The notes beneath the pieces are model-generated. The model was not told where the DNA came from, searched no databases, and saw nothing but the letters and a program-made list of their open reading frames with translations. Positions 37,148 to 47,640 of a stretch of DNA of 64,000 nucleotides are shown here, piece after piece. Made by a program: the position numbers and the translations under genes. Position 1 is the first letter of the stretch. Every line of letters begins with the position of its first letter. Origin of the DNA: Symbiodinium microadriaticum (Eukaryota > Sar > Dinophyceae > Suessiales > Symbiodiniaceae); assembly GCA_001939145.1 (NCBI GenBank), contig LSRX01000329.1:288931-352930 (forward strand). The letters run 5' to 3'.

Positions 37148-38865
37148 TAACACTCCGCAGACTCCGAAGTTGTCCTAAAATCCTAAACCTGCATCCTGAA
37201 ACCCCCAAACCCCCAAACCTCCCAAACCAAACCCTACAAACCCCTTTAAAGGGGCGTATCATAAACCCGAAAAAACCACGGAATGCAAAAACACAAACAC
37301 AAAAATCGGCCGCTTAACGAGGGCCGTGGTTCAAGGTTTCCCCGACCAGGATCAGGTCCAATGATGCCAGCCGGTCGCACCTGGCAGGGTTCAGAGTTAT
37401 TCAGAGTTTTATGGTCTAGGTTTAGGATTTAGGGTTTAGGCTTCACCTGTTTAGAGCTTTAGAGCTTTAGGGCTGTTAGGGTTTAGGGGTTTAGGGCTTC
37501 TAGAGGTTTAGGATTTTAAGGTTTAGGGTTTAGCGTTTTAGGATTTAAGGTTTAGGGTTTTGGGTTTTCGGGTTTTAGGGCTTTATTGTTTTAGGGTTTG
37601 GGGTTTCGGATTTAGGGCAGGGCTTCAAGGCTTTGGGGTTTGAGGGTTTAGCGCTGCAGGGTTTTAGGGTTTGAGGCTTTAGGGTTTAGGAGGTTTTTAG
37701 GATTTTGAGTTTAGAACCTAAGTTTAGGAAACAGGGTTTAGGGCTTCGGGCTCCCACAAGGCATTGTCGCTCACGGTCGTCGCCGGGAATTATGCAGTTT
37801 CTGAACTGGATATTCACAGCTCTACGGACCACACCGCACCTAGCAGTAACGCCCACCAAAGACATAGAGTGATGTGCAAGATCCGCCAAAAAAAACTGAA
37901 CCCTAGACAGACAGGGTTTAGGGGTTTGGGGTTGAGGGTTTAGGGCTCTGGACCACTAAACCTTAAATCCTAAACCCGGAAACCCCCAAAAGCTCCAGGT
38001 TGTGTTGAATCTATGCCTCTCCCTCTCATAGTCGGCCTCGAGAGGTATGCGACCAGCTCCTTCGCAGCCTTTCTTTGCTGGGCCGTTTGAGCTTAAGGTT
38101 CAGGTCTTTTGGGATTCTGGCTTTGGGTTCAGGCTTTGGAGGTAAGGGCTTAGGGTGTCGAGCCGTTGGGGGCCTCGGGCTGACCCCCCATGAATTGCAG
38201 GGGGTTTGGGCCTCTGCACGTTTTGACACGTCGAGAAGTTTAGCTTTCTGATGTTGCTAAGTTGAGGGTAACAACGGGTAAGAGTGCAGCAGCCGGTACA
38301 AGGCAATATCGACAAGAAGAAACGGCCGCTCCGATATGGTTGTATAACCTTGCTTTTGAAGATGGCTTCTGTGATAACTCTGGTAATCAACAATGACGAT
38401 CACGTTGGTCGAAGGATGGCGATAGTCGTGGTGATGGCCATGATGTAGCTAGCGGTCTTGGCACGACTAGCGATGATGGCGATGGTGAGGAGGACGCGGA
38501 TGAGGAGGAGGAGGCGCAGGAGAAGGTGGNGGGGGAGGGCAGGGGGAGGAGGTGGCAATCACGGCCATGAACGTGATCATCCGATCCTTGTAATATCCCT
38601 CTAGTACCCTTATAGCTTGTAAACTCTTGTAGCACCTTTATCACACCCTTATGGTAATTACTGTTCCAATACCCCTGTGCTACCCGGACCCCTACAGTAC
38701 AGTATCGGGGATACCATCGTACACCCCTGCCTTGGCAGTGATGCCATTTCCAGACAGCCGCAGGGTGAGCTCGCGCAGGCTCCGGCATCTGGCAGAACAG
38801 GGTTCGGTTGAGGGCTCCTGGAGGGATTTGGGTTTAAGGCCGCAGGGCTGCTATTGTACTATAGA

Positions 38866-38940
38866 GGCCTGAATAGCTAGAATAGGGTTTGGGGCTATAG
38901 TATGGCATACTTATATTAAGGGAACCCTCAGGAGTAACTA
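38866..38940. mobile_element. MITE-like element, GGGGCCT-ended family, partial copy
   Basis: GAGGCCTGAATAGCTAGAAT and AGGGTTTGGGGC match the left half of the family. The right half has diverged (GGAACCCTCAGGAGTAACTA). Confidence 0.55.
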
Positions 38941-39835
38941 ATCTGTAATTAAGTGACTAAGGAGACCCGAGACGCATGTCTAGCAAATAGAGACCGATTT
39001 AGCATCACGGTTGCGCACGTGAGACCACAAATCCGGAATCCGTTGTCCTTCGTTGTCCTTCGATACATTACATACCCACTCCTAACTCCACCGCCACCAC
39101 GACCACCTTACTCCTTGCGGAAAGGGTGTGGTGGTGGAAAGGGCGGGCTGGCGTTTGTCGAAGTGGTCACCAACTTGTCGTCGCGGTCCTGTGTCTGCTG
39201 CTCCTGCTCCCGCTTCCGCCCCCGCTCCCGCTCCTGCTCCCGCTATACTGCTGCTGCTACTACTCTGCCTTGCGCCCTTGCGAACCTCAGGGTTGAGAAC
39301 TTCGAACGCCCGGAAGCCTTGATGCAGCCACTGTGGCGGCCGAAGCCCCGAGGAACCGATTGCCCAACATTCCCTGAACCAGTTTAGGCTTTGAGGGACC
39401 GGGTTTGGAACAGTCATACCCCATGCTACGTAAGGGATCTAGCATTTCAGGGTTCATGGTTTGGGTACAGTCTCTACAGCACAACTTCGTTTTGGTGCAG
39501 GTTTAAGTTGCCGCCGTCACATCTCGGAGAGAGCTTTTTTTTGCGGCGTGCGGCGAACCGAATCTGTTGAGCGCACGCAGCATCAGAAAACTACAACCGT
39601 AGTACTGTTATAGCACTATTTCGGTACTGTTTAGCAACTTATCCAATTCGCGAGGTCCCCCTCGAGTGTCGTGTTCACCGCTGGGCGCCTCTATGGCAAC
39701 TCCCTTTTTTGGGGACGCGTCTACCACTACTAAAGTACAAGACTATGCTGTATTAAGTCATGGTATACAGGCTTAGGGTCTAGGGTATTCAAGTGTTCTA
39801 GAAAATTATATACTGTGCCTGAGAGTCTATTCTAC

Positions 39836-40482
39836 TCAACTTTCCCATTCCAAGCTCATTCTATGCGCACGTGCTTCGAGGTCCTGCTGATCCTTGAGCA
39901 GCTGGCAGGCTTCGTCGGAAAGAGGGTTTTCGAGGGCGTTGAGATAAAAGGATCGCTTGAAATTCCCGCAAAGCTGTGACAGTGCCATCGCCCCAGCAGG
40001 ACCTATCTGGCATCTTTGTAACCAAGCATACTCGACAGATGGACTGCCCCTTAACCCTGCTGCCAAGGCCACAGCCCCTTCCTCTCCGAGGGGGTTGTCA
40101 CATAGCACGATGTTGCACAACGTCTTGGACTTCCGGCAAAGCTCTGCAAGAGCATCGGCCCCAATAGGCCCGATCTGGCAGCTCTTCAAAAACACCTCTC
40201 TGATTGGTGTATCGGCCGCGAGCCCTCCAGCAACAAAGATGGCACCTTCCCCCCCTATGGGGTTGTTGTCCATCTCCAGTTTTCGTAAAGTCCTGGAGTC
40301 ATGGCAAAAGCCTGCAATTGCAGCAGCCCCCCTGGGGCCGATGTGGCAGCCTTCCAGACCTCGGAATTCAAGGGGACAGGCCATGATCCCCCATGCCAAG
40401 GCAACAGCTCCTTCATCGCCGAGGACGTTGTTGCGGTGACCAAGCTGCAGGATCTTTAGCTGCTTGAAACGTTGGAGGGCGT
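39836..40482 (-). CDS. Gene 1, exon 3 (leucine-rich repeats)
   Basis: 214 codons and a TGA at 39838-39836. About six 28-residue repeats alternate NPIGGEGAIFVAGGL- and CQIGPIGADALAELC-type units, typical of ribonuclease-inhibitor-class LRRs (cytosolic, horseshoe-shaped, protein binding). The frame is open upstream to 40498, where a TAA stops it; splicing at 40483/40482 removes that stop. The C-terminus is charged (LEARAHRMSLEWES). Confidence 0.8.
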
Positions 40483-41485
40483 CTGCCAAGAACAGCACTT
40501 ACTGCAAGTCGAAGTTCTTCGGGTGGGCCTTTTTGATACTCAGGGCTGCCAGTGTGAAGATCTTCTCCTGAAGCTGCATCACTGGCTCTGCGTCGGATCT
40601 GTGCGTGAACTTGAGAATCAGCCCAGCAAAGGGGGTTTACCTTCAGCCCTGACGCGCTCTCTGAAACGCTCTGGGATCATGGGCGCATATTTATCCATGT
40701 GGTGTGTGGCCATCCATTGAGTCTCGGCCACGCACCACCCACGTTGCTCATAGGGGGTCGTGTTCAGAATCAGCTGCTCAAAAGGCTGCGGACCCAGCCT
40801 CTTGGTGTCGTCACTGTAGATATCAATCGTGGAGGGGTGAAACCTCTTCATGGATTCCGGAGTTAGCTCCTCCAGTCGCCTGACGCTAAGGGCTTCATGT
40901 GCATAAAGCAAATGCATGGAGTTCATCGCGCACTTGAAGCATTCTTGCTCAGGCTCCGTTCGGAGATACTGAGGCAGACATATGAAATCAACAAATAGCA
41001 AGATCTCATAATGCCCGCCAATTCGGTTGTGAATGGTCCCGAATTCTGCATCCAGCCGCGAGACGAGAGACTTGAGCTGGAAACCCCATGGGTCGGGGTG
41101 CTGCTGTGCCTCCCAGCAATGCGAGACAGATACAATAAATAATCCACCTTTGGCTCTAAGATGGATTTCGTTATCCCGACCAACGCAGAGGTCATCTGCA
41201 GCCACCAGCGCGCTCAAGGACTCTTGTCTCCAATGGCACCAGAATGTCTCGTGCTCCGCTTCCTGGCGTCTTGGCCACAGCCGCCCTTCACGGACCAGCG
41301 CCTGCTCAAGGGTAGGGCTACCCTGTAAGTAAAGAGACGTCTAGGGCAGAAACAAAGGTCAGGCCCTCTGTTGGGTGTTTCCCTCCTGCACCGACCTGCA
41401 GAAAGCCAAAGCGAACGAGGCGGATGTCAGCATCAGCCAAGAAGCGGTGCAGGTACTTCGTCTTCGTCAAGGTAGTCTCCTCCAT
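39836..41485 (-). CDS. Gene 1: WPRRQEAE / VSHCWE / leucine-rich-repeat protein, three exons
   Basis: The proposed exons are 41485-41396, 41322-40641 and 40482-39836, giving about 472 residues from ATG to TGA. Intron 1 has CTGCAG|GTCGGT and TTTACTTACAG|GGT. Intron 2 has GCTGAAG|GTAAAC and CTGTTCTTGGCAG|AC. Phases (0 and 1) fit exactly. Domains in order are an N-terminal MEETTLTKTKYLHRFLADAD segment, WPRRQEAE (about 46-53), VSHCWE (about 96-101), LLFVDFICLPQY (about 138-149), YEQRGWC (about 221-227), then ribonuclease-inhibitor-type leucine-rich repeats to the end. I recall this arrangement from dinoflagellate predicted proteins annotated loosely as LRR or NLR-like; function is unknown and a signalling or scaffolding role is inference. 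The segment between exons 2 and 3 also looks coding, so the model is uncertain there. Confidence 0.75.
40641..41322 (-). CDS. Gene 1, exon 2 (WPRRQEAE and VSHCWE domain)
   Basis: 227 codons plus one base, starting GSPTLEQALVREGRLW and ending ERFRERVRAE before GTAAAC. It carries WPRRQEAE, VSHCWE, DFICLPQY and YEQRGWC. The alternation of conserved W/H/C and D/PQ motifs is like a compact alpha/beta (TIR- or HET-like) fold, but I cannot show homology by eye. Confidence 0.75.
41396..41485 (-). CDS. Gene 1, exon 1
   Basis: Thirty codons from the ATG at 41485-41483 to CTGCAG before GTCGGT. The translation begins MEETTLTKTKYLHRFLADAD and ends VRFGFLQ. The frame stays open upstream for only a few codons, so this ATG is the natural start. 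The open frame running on past the donor to 41318 is intron read-through. Confidence 0.65.
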
Positions 41486-44400
41486 GCCAGGTACAGCCGG
41501 GCCCAAGAAATTACAGGAATCAAAATAGTCAAAACCCGCGCTTTCCCCAGATTTTTCACAATTGAACTCACATAATTTCCTCCTCCAAAGCTTATCTTAC
41601 GCTTCATGGTTCAATGTCGTTACATATAAGTCATATAGCTCCTGCTTGTTGCTGGCCTGCTTGGACCATGCGCAGCCCATGGTCGCAGATCACAGGTCCC
41701 TCCACCCCAACAGATTGGTTTAGGGTTTCGGGTTTAGGGTTTAGGGTACTCGTAAAGTAGATTGCTTTAGCCCTTTTTTGGAGAAAAGAAGGCATATCTA
41801 AGGGGGCCTACACAGGCTTAGACCAAACTCAAAGCTTGAGGGGCCGGGCAAGGCCGAGGGCGAGTCGAAGTCTTGGGGAGGATGATGCCGTCCCCTCCCG
41901 CCCCATACAGTCTACCCACGGCCTCAAATTTAGGTTTTATGGGGCCGTTTCAAACTACAATATCCGCTGACTAATAGTCAGCGGATATGGGGAGTAGGAT
42001 GCTGCAGGTGTGCTTAGACAGCCGGTGCATGTGCCGGCTTGCCCACTTCCTGGCTCGGTCCTGTGCGAGCGGCAGATCTGCAAGCCACTACACACTTGCC
42101 ACAACCCCTTAAACCCTAAACCCTTAAACACGCTCTCTTTTCGAAGCATGGACTGGCGATGCCAGCAAACCTACCCCTCCTCCCTGAACCTGAAATCCCT
42201 AAAACGGTTCCTCCCTAAACCCTGACAAATCCCAAAACGCTTTCAACACCCGAACACCGAACACCCTAAAACCCTACAGCCCTAAACCCGAAACCCTACG
42301 ACCACCACTACCATTGCTGCCACTACCACTGCCACCACTACTGCGAGCAGTGGCCCTCAGACGGCCGGTAGTGTGTAGCAACGAAGAGCTTCAAGACTGT
42401 GATGGGGCTTAGGGTTCGCGTTTCGGCAGGTTGGGGATTGAAGTTCCAAAAACGACGGAAGGTTCTTACCAACTTTGATGCCAACGATTCTCCACTCGAT
42501 CACGCCCCTTCCAAAGCTTCCACACGCTCTTGAAAGGTGTGAAAGACCCCAATTAAGCTCTCAAAACCAGCAGTCCGGCACCCTTAAACCCAAAACGCTG
42601 CTGGCCAAGGCTGGTTTAGGGCTTAGGGTTTAGGGTTTAGGGTTTAAGGTTTAGGGTATAGGGGTTTGGGGTTTAGGGTTTAGGGTATAGGGGTTTAGGG
42701 TTTAGGGTAAGTGTGACTAAACGGCATCCTGCAGCAAGGCCTGGCTAAGTTCTCTCCAAGAGCATCGGCGCCCTCGTCTTTTAGGCCGTTTCCTGATGGC
42801 TCTTGAAGGCTCTCGGACATGTCGAAACCAGTCTCACAACATCTGAATGCGGGATTCTACAGAAAAGGGCTCCTCATGGGCCTTTATCCGGTTCGGGGTT
42901 TGTTTGCGTGGATTTGCTAGCAGGGCTATAAGGAAGGCGTTCAAAGCTATGATGCCTATTGAAGTACTTTACTACTTCAACTCAGGCTCACGCAGTCAGC
43001 TAAAAACCTCAAGGGTTTCATGAAAATCGTGTAAGCCGTTGAAGCTTTTTGAATAGACAAACTTTGTGATCAGGCCCCCGTACTAAGTCAGAAATTCTGT
43101 GGCCTTGCACCTGTTCGGGGCTTGAAGGCTTAGGCTTCGGATTCAGATTTCTGATCCTCTATGAGGGTTAAGGGGCTTGGGGCTCTGGCTTTGGGGGTGC
43201 GTTCTTTGTTTCGCCGGGGGTCTGGGTTGTTCCGGCAAGAAGCTACAGTTAGGGCTTAGGGTTTAGGGTTTAGAGTTCTGAGTTGTTAACACGTAGGTGT
43301 CCCAAAGTCGGGCTGCGGATGCTGAGGTTCCAACACTTGACCGCCAGATGGGCCCACTAAACCCTAAACCCTAAAGTTGCTGGAACGAACTCCCCTGGAG
43401 CCTGGGCTGCCCCTCCATGCCCTGAAAAACCCCAAATCCCCCAAATTCTGGGTCTTGAGGGGACCCAGGTCCTAAGCCACAAAATCCAACCCTGGGCCAT
43501 TGCGCCCTGAACCTTTAACCCTAAACCCTAAGCCAGAAGCCCTGAGCCCTAAGCCCTAAGCCAACAAACCCTCAACTCGCCGCCCTAGACCCTTGGCCCC
43601 AAGCCCCAGATGCCACCCCCAAACCGAGCTGCCCGAAAGGTCCAGATCCAGCTTCGAAAGCCGCTCGCACCTGCTATGGCAGGTTTAGGGTTTAGGGTTT
43701 GGGGTTTAGGACTAGGGTTTCGGGTTTAGGGTTTAGGGTTTGGCGGTGCTGCTCTGGATCGGGATTTTTGGGATTTTGCGAACCGGTGAGGCCTCCCAGA
43801 CACGTGACGATAAGGCCGAGCCCGGGATTTGGAAACAATAGGAGGAGATGGATATGTGATAAGACTCTGATCAGGATCAACACACTGATATGTGGGAGTA
43901 GGGGCTGATGGCTTGTGGTTTAGCGTGTCGTATGGTTTGGAGTTCCCCATAAAGTGAGCCTTTCCTCTAACTCCCACCGTTTAGGCTGCCGTAAGGCCGT
44001 GAGGCAATGCAGGACAGCGTCCATCAACAGTGCGAACCCTAGGAAGCTATGTTAGAAGCACTTCTGGGGTCCTTGCTGCGCTATCTGATCATAAACTCAC
44101 CTAAACCCTAAACCCTTGAAGCCTTGAACGCTTGAACCCTGAACCCTAAACTCTTGAACCCTTGAACCCTTGAACCCTCGAACCCTCGAACCCTCGAACC
44201 CTAAACCCTAAACCCAAAGGCAACCTCACCTCGAGAGACTGGCGGCGAGCAGAGCTGCGCCCGAGGGGCCGAGACCGCTGTTCCTGGGGTCGCCGTCAGC
44301 AAGAAACCAAATGTTTTGGGCTTCAGGGGCTTTGGGTTTAGGGGCTTAGGGGTTTAGGGCTTATAGGGTTTAGGGGTTTAGCGTTTAGGGTTTCGGGTTT

Positions 44401-45164
44401 AAGGCTTCGGGCTTAAGGTTTAGGGCTTAGGGTTCCGGGTTTCGGGTCTATCCTGAACGCTAAACACCACTTAACCCTAAACCACTGCCTGAACCTCCGA
44501 ACGCCTACAAACCCTAACAACGCCCAACCCGTAGCCCCAAAAAGTAACAAGGATCCAACCCTAAACCTCTAAAAAACCCGAAAAGCTCTAAACCCGAAAC
44601 CCCAAAACCCTAAAACCCTAAACCCTGCAAGCCCTAAACCCCCAGCATTGACCTAGGTTCCCCAGGCTCAGCACCAGCTCGTCGACGTGTGGACACCTGA
44701 TCTCAAGACATCTCAAGACACAACAGATGGTGACCCGGCTTAGGGTTGAGGGTTTAGGGTTTAGGGGTTTAGGGTTTAGGGTTTAGGGGTTAGGGTTTAG
44801 GGCTTAGGTTGGAGGGTTCAGAGGGTGTTTCTGTTCTTTTACAGCCATCACTGAGTCAGCACTACCGTTTAGGGACGAATGTGCTATGAAGCTAGCGAGC
44901 GAACGTGCTATTATCATAGGGCCATAGGGTTGGGCTTGACTCCAAAGTCTTAAAGTCTGAACCGCTGATCAATGAACTCCATCCTGCACTCATGATGATA
45001 ATTTGCATATTAAGTTGTAGCTAATCAAAATCAGGAATCCTAAATACAGACATTCTTCAAGGCAGAAGATTGGGTTTGATTCGTCAAGGTCTACATTAGG
45101 GTCGCCGCGTCCAGGAGCCCTGTGCAGATGCGAGTTGATGCAGTTGCCGGATTCGGCCTAAAGG
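41486..45164. other. Spacer dominated by degenerate telomere-like DNA
   Basis: Clean G-strand blocks occur at 41715-41750, 42610-42710, 43680-43745, 44330-44450 and 44745-44815. C-strand blocks occur at 42105-42130, 43505-43570, 44100-44215 and 44570-44645. At 44140-44205 the unit is CCCTTGAA/CCCTCGAA. No gene was recognised. Confidence 0.65.
41960..41988. repeat. 14-bp inverted repeat with a 1-base centre
   Basis: ATATCCGCTGACTA and TAGTCAGCGGATAT flank a single A at 41974 without mismatch. It is too short and tight to be an obvious mobile element, and no neighbouring gene end explains it. Confidence 0.85.
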
Positions 45165-45172
45165 TCTCAGGA
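45165..45172. repeat. Left target-site duplication (TCTCAGGA)
   Basis: The identical octamer TCTCAGGA occurs at 45445-45452, directly outside the inverted repeats of the element at 45173-45444. Confidence 0.8.
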
Positions 45173-45444
45173 TTGGGTGTCCCCAAAAGGCCTGTGGATT
45201 TGGGCTATATAGTTGGTAGTTAATATAGAATAATAGTGTTCAAATTGGTAAAATAATATAAAAGAATATTTAGGAAAATTCTTTATATAAAAAAAATAAA
45301 TAAACAATTCTTATAAAAATTGTTTATTATTATTGCAATATTCAGTTAATTTAACGAGCAGGAATTTCNTTTATCTTTTTACTATTTTTGATTTTTAGTA
45401 ATAATAAGAAAAAATGATCCACAGGCCTTTTTGGGGACACTCAA
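45173..45444. mobile_element. AT-rich non-autonomous DNA transposon (272 bp) with 8-bp target duplication
   Basis: The left end TTGGGTGTCCCCAAAAGGCC (continuing TGTGGAT to 45199) and the right end (45417-45444, reverse complement beginning TTGAGTGTCCCC) form inverted repeats of about 27 bp with one substitution and one indel. TCTCAGGA flanks both sides. The roughly 215-base interior is extremely AT-rich (TAATATAAAAGAATATT and similar), unlike the host DNA, and has no coding frame. An 8-bp duplication is compatible with hAT-, P- or Merlin-type transposases; the terminal sequence does not settle which. One N at 45369. Confidence 0.85.
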
Positions 45445-45452
45445 TCTCAGGA
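45445..45452. repeat. Right target-site duplication (TCTCAGGA)
   Basis: Exact copy of 45165-45172, bordering the right inverted repeat of the AT-rich element. Confidence 0.8.
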
Positions 45453-46292
45453 TCGTCTAGATAGAGATAGAAACCAGCTTTGTACTTAAGGAGTTGCAGG
45501 TTTCGCACCCCCTAAACCCTAAACCCCAAACCCTAAGCCCCATAAGACTAGACAGCCATCCATGCAAGCTGAGGATACCGACCTCGAGATCGCGAAGCCC
45601 AGTGCGCCAGCGAAATCGTCACCCAGACCATTGCCTGTGCTGGAGGGTCACCCGGCAGGTAAACGGGGTTCTTGTTCAGGAACTTCACTTAAGTTATTAT
45701 GATAAAGGAACACGAGTTTAAGCTATAGCTATTGTGAGAATATAATCAAGGAACCCTATTATTCACCATACACTATATTTCTTCATGGTACCACACAGTG
45801 GCTGGTTTAGACTTTAGGGCTTGGGCCCAGGGCTTAGGTTGAATGTGGCGGCCCTCAAGTTGAGCCGAGAATTACGAATGGCCCTCAATTCTAGGGTTTA
45901 AGGTTTAGGGTTTAGGGGTTTAGGGTTTAGCGGGCCATACCTTCTTAGCTTTTGCTGTGGCGCCTAAACCCGACGCTACCCGACACAACACCAAACGTCC
46001 AAAACCTGAGCCCTATCGCGCAGCGTTGTTCACTATCAGGCACCCCCAAAAGACACGATTTCTAGCAAAGAAAACATCAAAACACGAATCACCACAAACA
46101 GTTTGCAACCCTTACAGTAGCCCTTACCATAATCCTTATAGTAAATCTTACAGTAAACCCTAAGCCCTAACCCTTACCCTTCTAGCAACCCTAGCTCTTC
46201 AAGCAAACCCTGAACCCTGAAAACCCTTACAGTACCCCTTGTAGTGGCCCTTACGAGGGTTTAGGGTTTAGGGTTTAGTAACCCTTACAGTA

Positions 46293-46393
46293 CCTATAGT
46301 CTCCATTGTAGTTCCTTTTTGGGAGTTTCCCTTTAGGTTCCTTAATATAAAGTTGGTTACACCAAACAAAGGAACTACAATGGAGACTGTAGG
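46293..46393. mobile_element. MITE-like element, 100-bp family, copy 2 (101 bp)
   Basis: Ends are CCTATAGTCTCCATTGTAGT (left) and ACTACAATGGAGACTGTAGG (right), with inverted repeats of about 26 bp and one mismatch. TA flanks both sides (46291-46292 and 46394-46395). The interior is TTTGGGAGTTTCCCTTTAGG and so on, without a coding frame. This is the best-preserved copy. Confidence 0.85.
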
Positions 46394-46631
46394 TAACCCC
46401 AAAAGTAACCCCGATGCCTCCCAAATCAAGGTGAAGCTCGCGGAGTTGGTCGTGCCTCGAGCTGAAGGTTAGGCTTAAGGGTTTAGGGTTTAGGGTTTAT
46501 CGTTTTAGGCTCTAGGGTTCTAGGGTTGAGGTTTGGGATTTATCGTCTAGGGTTTTAGAGTTTGTGGTTTAGGCTTAAGGGTTTGCCGTGGAATATGGTG
46601 ATGAGCTGGGAATTCGTGCCCAAACCTAGTC

Positions 46632-46795
46632 ATGTTGGCCGGAAGGGGCATGGCAGGCAGGGCAGGACCAGGGCAAGAGGGCAGAGGGGGCAGAGGGCAG
46701 ATGTCAGAGGGGGCAAAGGAGGCCGGGGGGGGGGCGGGGGGCAGCGCAGCGGCAGGAGGGGCAGGGCAGCGCAGCAGGGCAGGGCTGGAAGAATG
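46632..46795. repeat. GGGCAG-rich minisatellite
   Basis: Irregular repeats of GGGGCA, GGGCAG and GCAGCG. Glycine/arginine-rich frames on the plus strand and proline-rich frames on the minus strand follow from the composition. Confidence 0.75.
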
Positions 46796-47429
46796 TAATT
46801 CAACTATGCAGATGGTACTTGATTGGGCGGAGCAATCACGGCAATATCTATTGTCACAGCCACAGAAAAGCAAATTACACGGAAAACTAACAGTGATAGC
46901 AGCAAAAACAACAGTAATGAAATCGGAAAAACTCCTGATGCCGCCTGTCGTATCCATCACCGTTTGTGGGCAAACTTCTCCATTTACTTTTGAAACCTTA
47001 TTAGCCGTAGAAGTGGCTCACGCGTTGTAGAACAATTCTCAAACTAGCCCTATCGTAACCATAGTGCTTGCAACTCTTCTAGGACCCTTCTTAGGCATCC
47101 GATTCTAGCAGCCCCAAAACCACCAGCCCAGTGGCCCGGCAAGGCCCTCAACGAGCGCATCCGCACCGACCTTCATCCGTCAGGGTTTGGGCTGTAGGGC
47201 TTGCGGGCTTGAGGGTTTAGGGTCTTAAGTTTTAAGGGTCATGGGGCTTAAGAGCTTCAGGATCATGGAGCTCTACATTAAACTCTAAACCTGGGGTACT
47301 GGGGTTTAGGGCCAAGGCTTTAGGGTTTTAGGGTTTAGGGCTTTTGGGTTTCAGGCGCTGGGGTTGTGGGGATTTCATGATCCCGCCCCCGCCTTCATGA
47401 GCTTGCCGTCAGCGAAGCTCAGCTCTAGA

Positions 47430-47640
47430 GCTCCTGCTGTAGGGTTTAGGGTTATAGGGTTTAGGGTTTAGGGGTTTATGGATTTGGGGGTCATAGGGGG
47501 TTTTGGGTTTATGGGTTTAGGGTTCAGGGTTTAGGGTTCAGGGTTTAGGGTTCAGGGTTCAAGGTTTAGGGTTCAGGGTTTAGGGTTGAGGCTCGGTTCA
47601 GGGTTTAGGGTTTAGGTTTCAGGGCCTAAACCCTGTACCC
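47430..47640. repeat. G-strand telomere-like array with TTCAGGG variants
   Basis: TTTAGGG alternates with TTCAGGG over about 190 bases and ends head to head with GGGCCTAAACCC, a C-strand word. Confidence 0.85.

Larger units (their letters stand above)
35836..39835. other. Spacer dominated by degenerate telomere-like DNA
   Basis: C-strand words fill 36530-36690 and 36755-36870, and a long degenerate G-strand block spans 37405-37700. GAT/GGA-rich low-complexity DNA lies at 38400-38560 (N at 38530) and a GCTCCC/GCTCCT tract at 39195-39245. Two MITE-like copies are annotated separately. A plus-strand stretch near 37760-37870 is open but was not recognised. Confidence 0.6.

Noticed and set aside
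39957..40439. 160-codon plus-strand open frame opposite the LRR exon
   Set aside because: It is the antisense shadow of clear leucine-rich repeats on the minus strand.
40481..40500. 20-base intron GTAAGT...GGCAG in gene 1
   Set aside because: It is improbably short, and its removal would shift the leucine-rich repeats out of frame.
45200..45416. AT-rich island as an organelle DNA insertion
   Set aside because: It is bounded by inverted repeats and an 8-bp target duplication, which identifies it as the interior of a DNA transposon instead.
46632..47030. 132-codon Gly/Arg-rich plus-strand frame
   Set aside because: The N-terminal half is a GGGCAG minisatellite and the C-terminal half has no recognisable domain.
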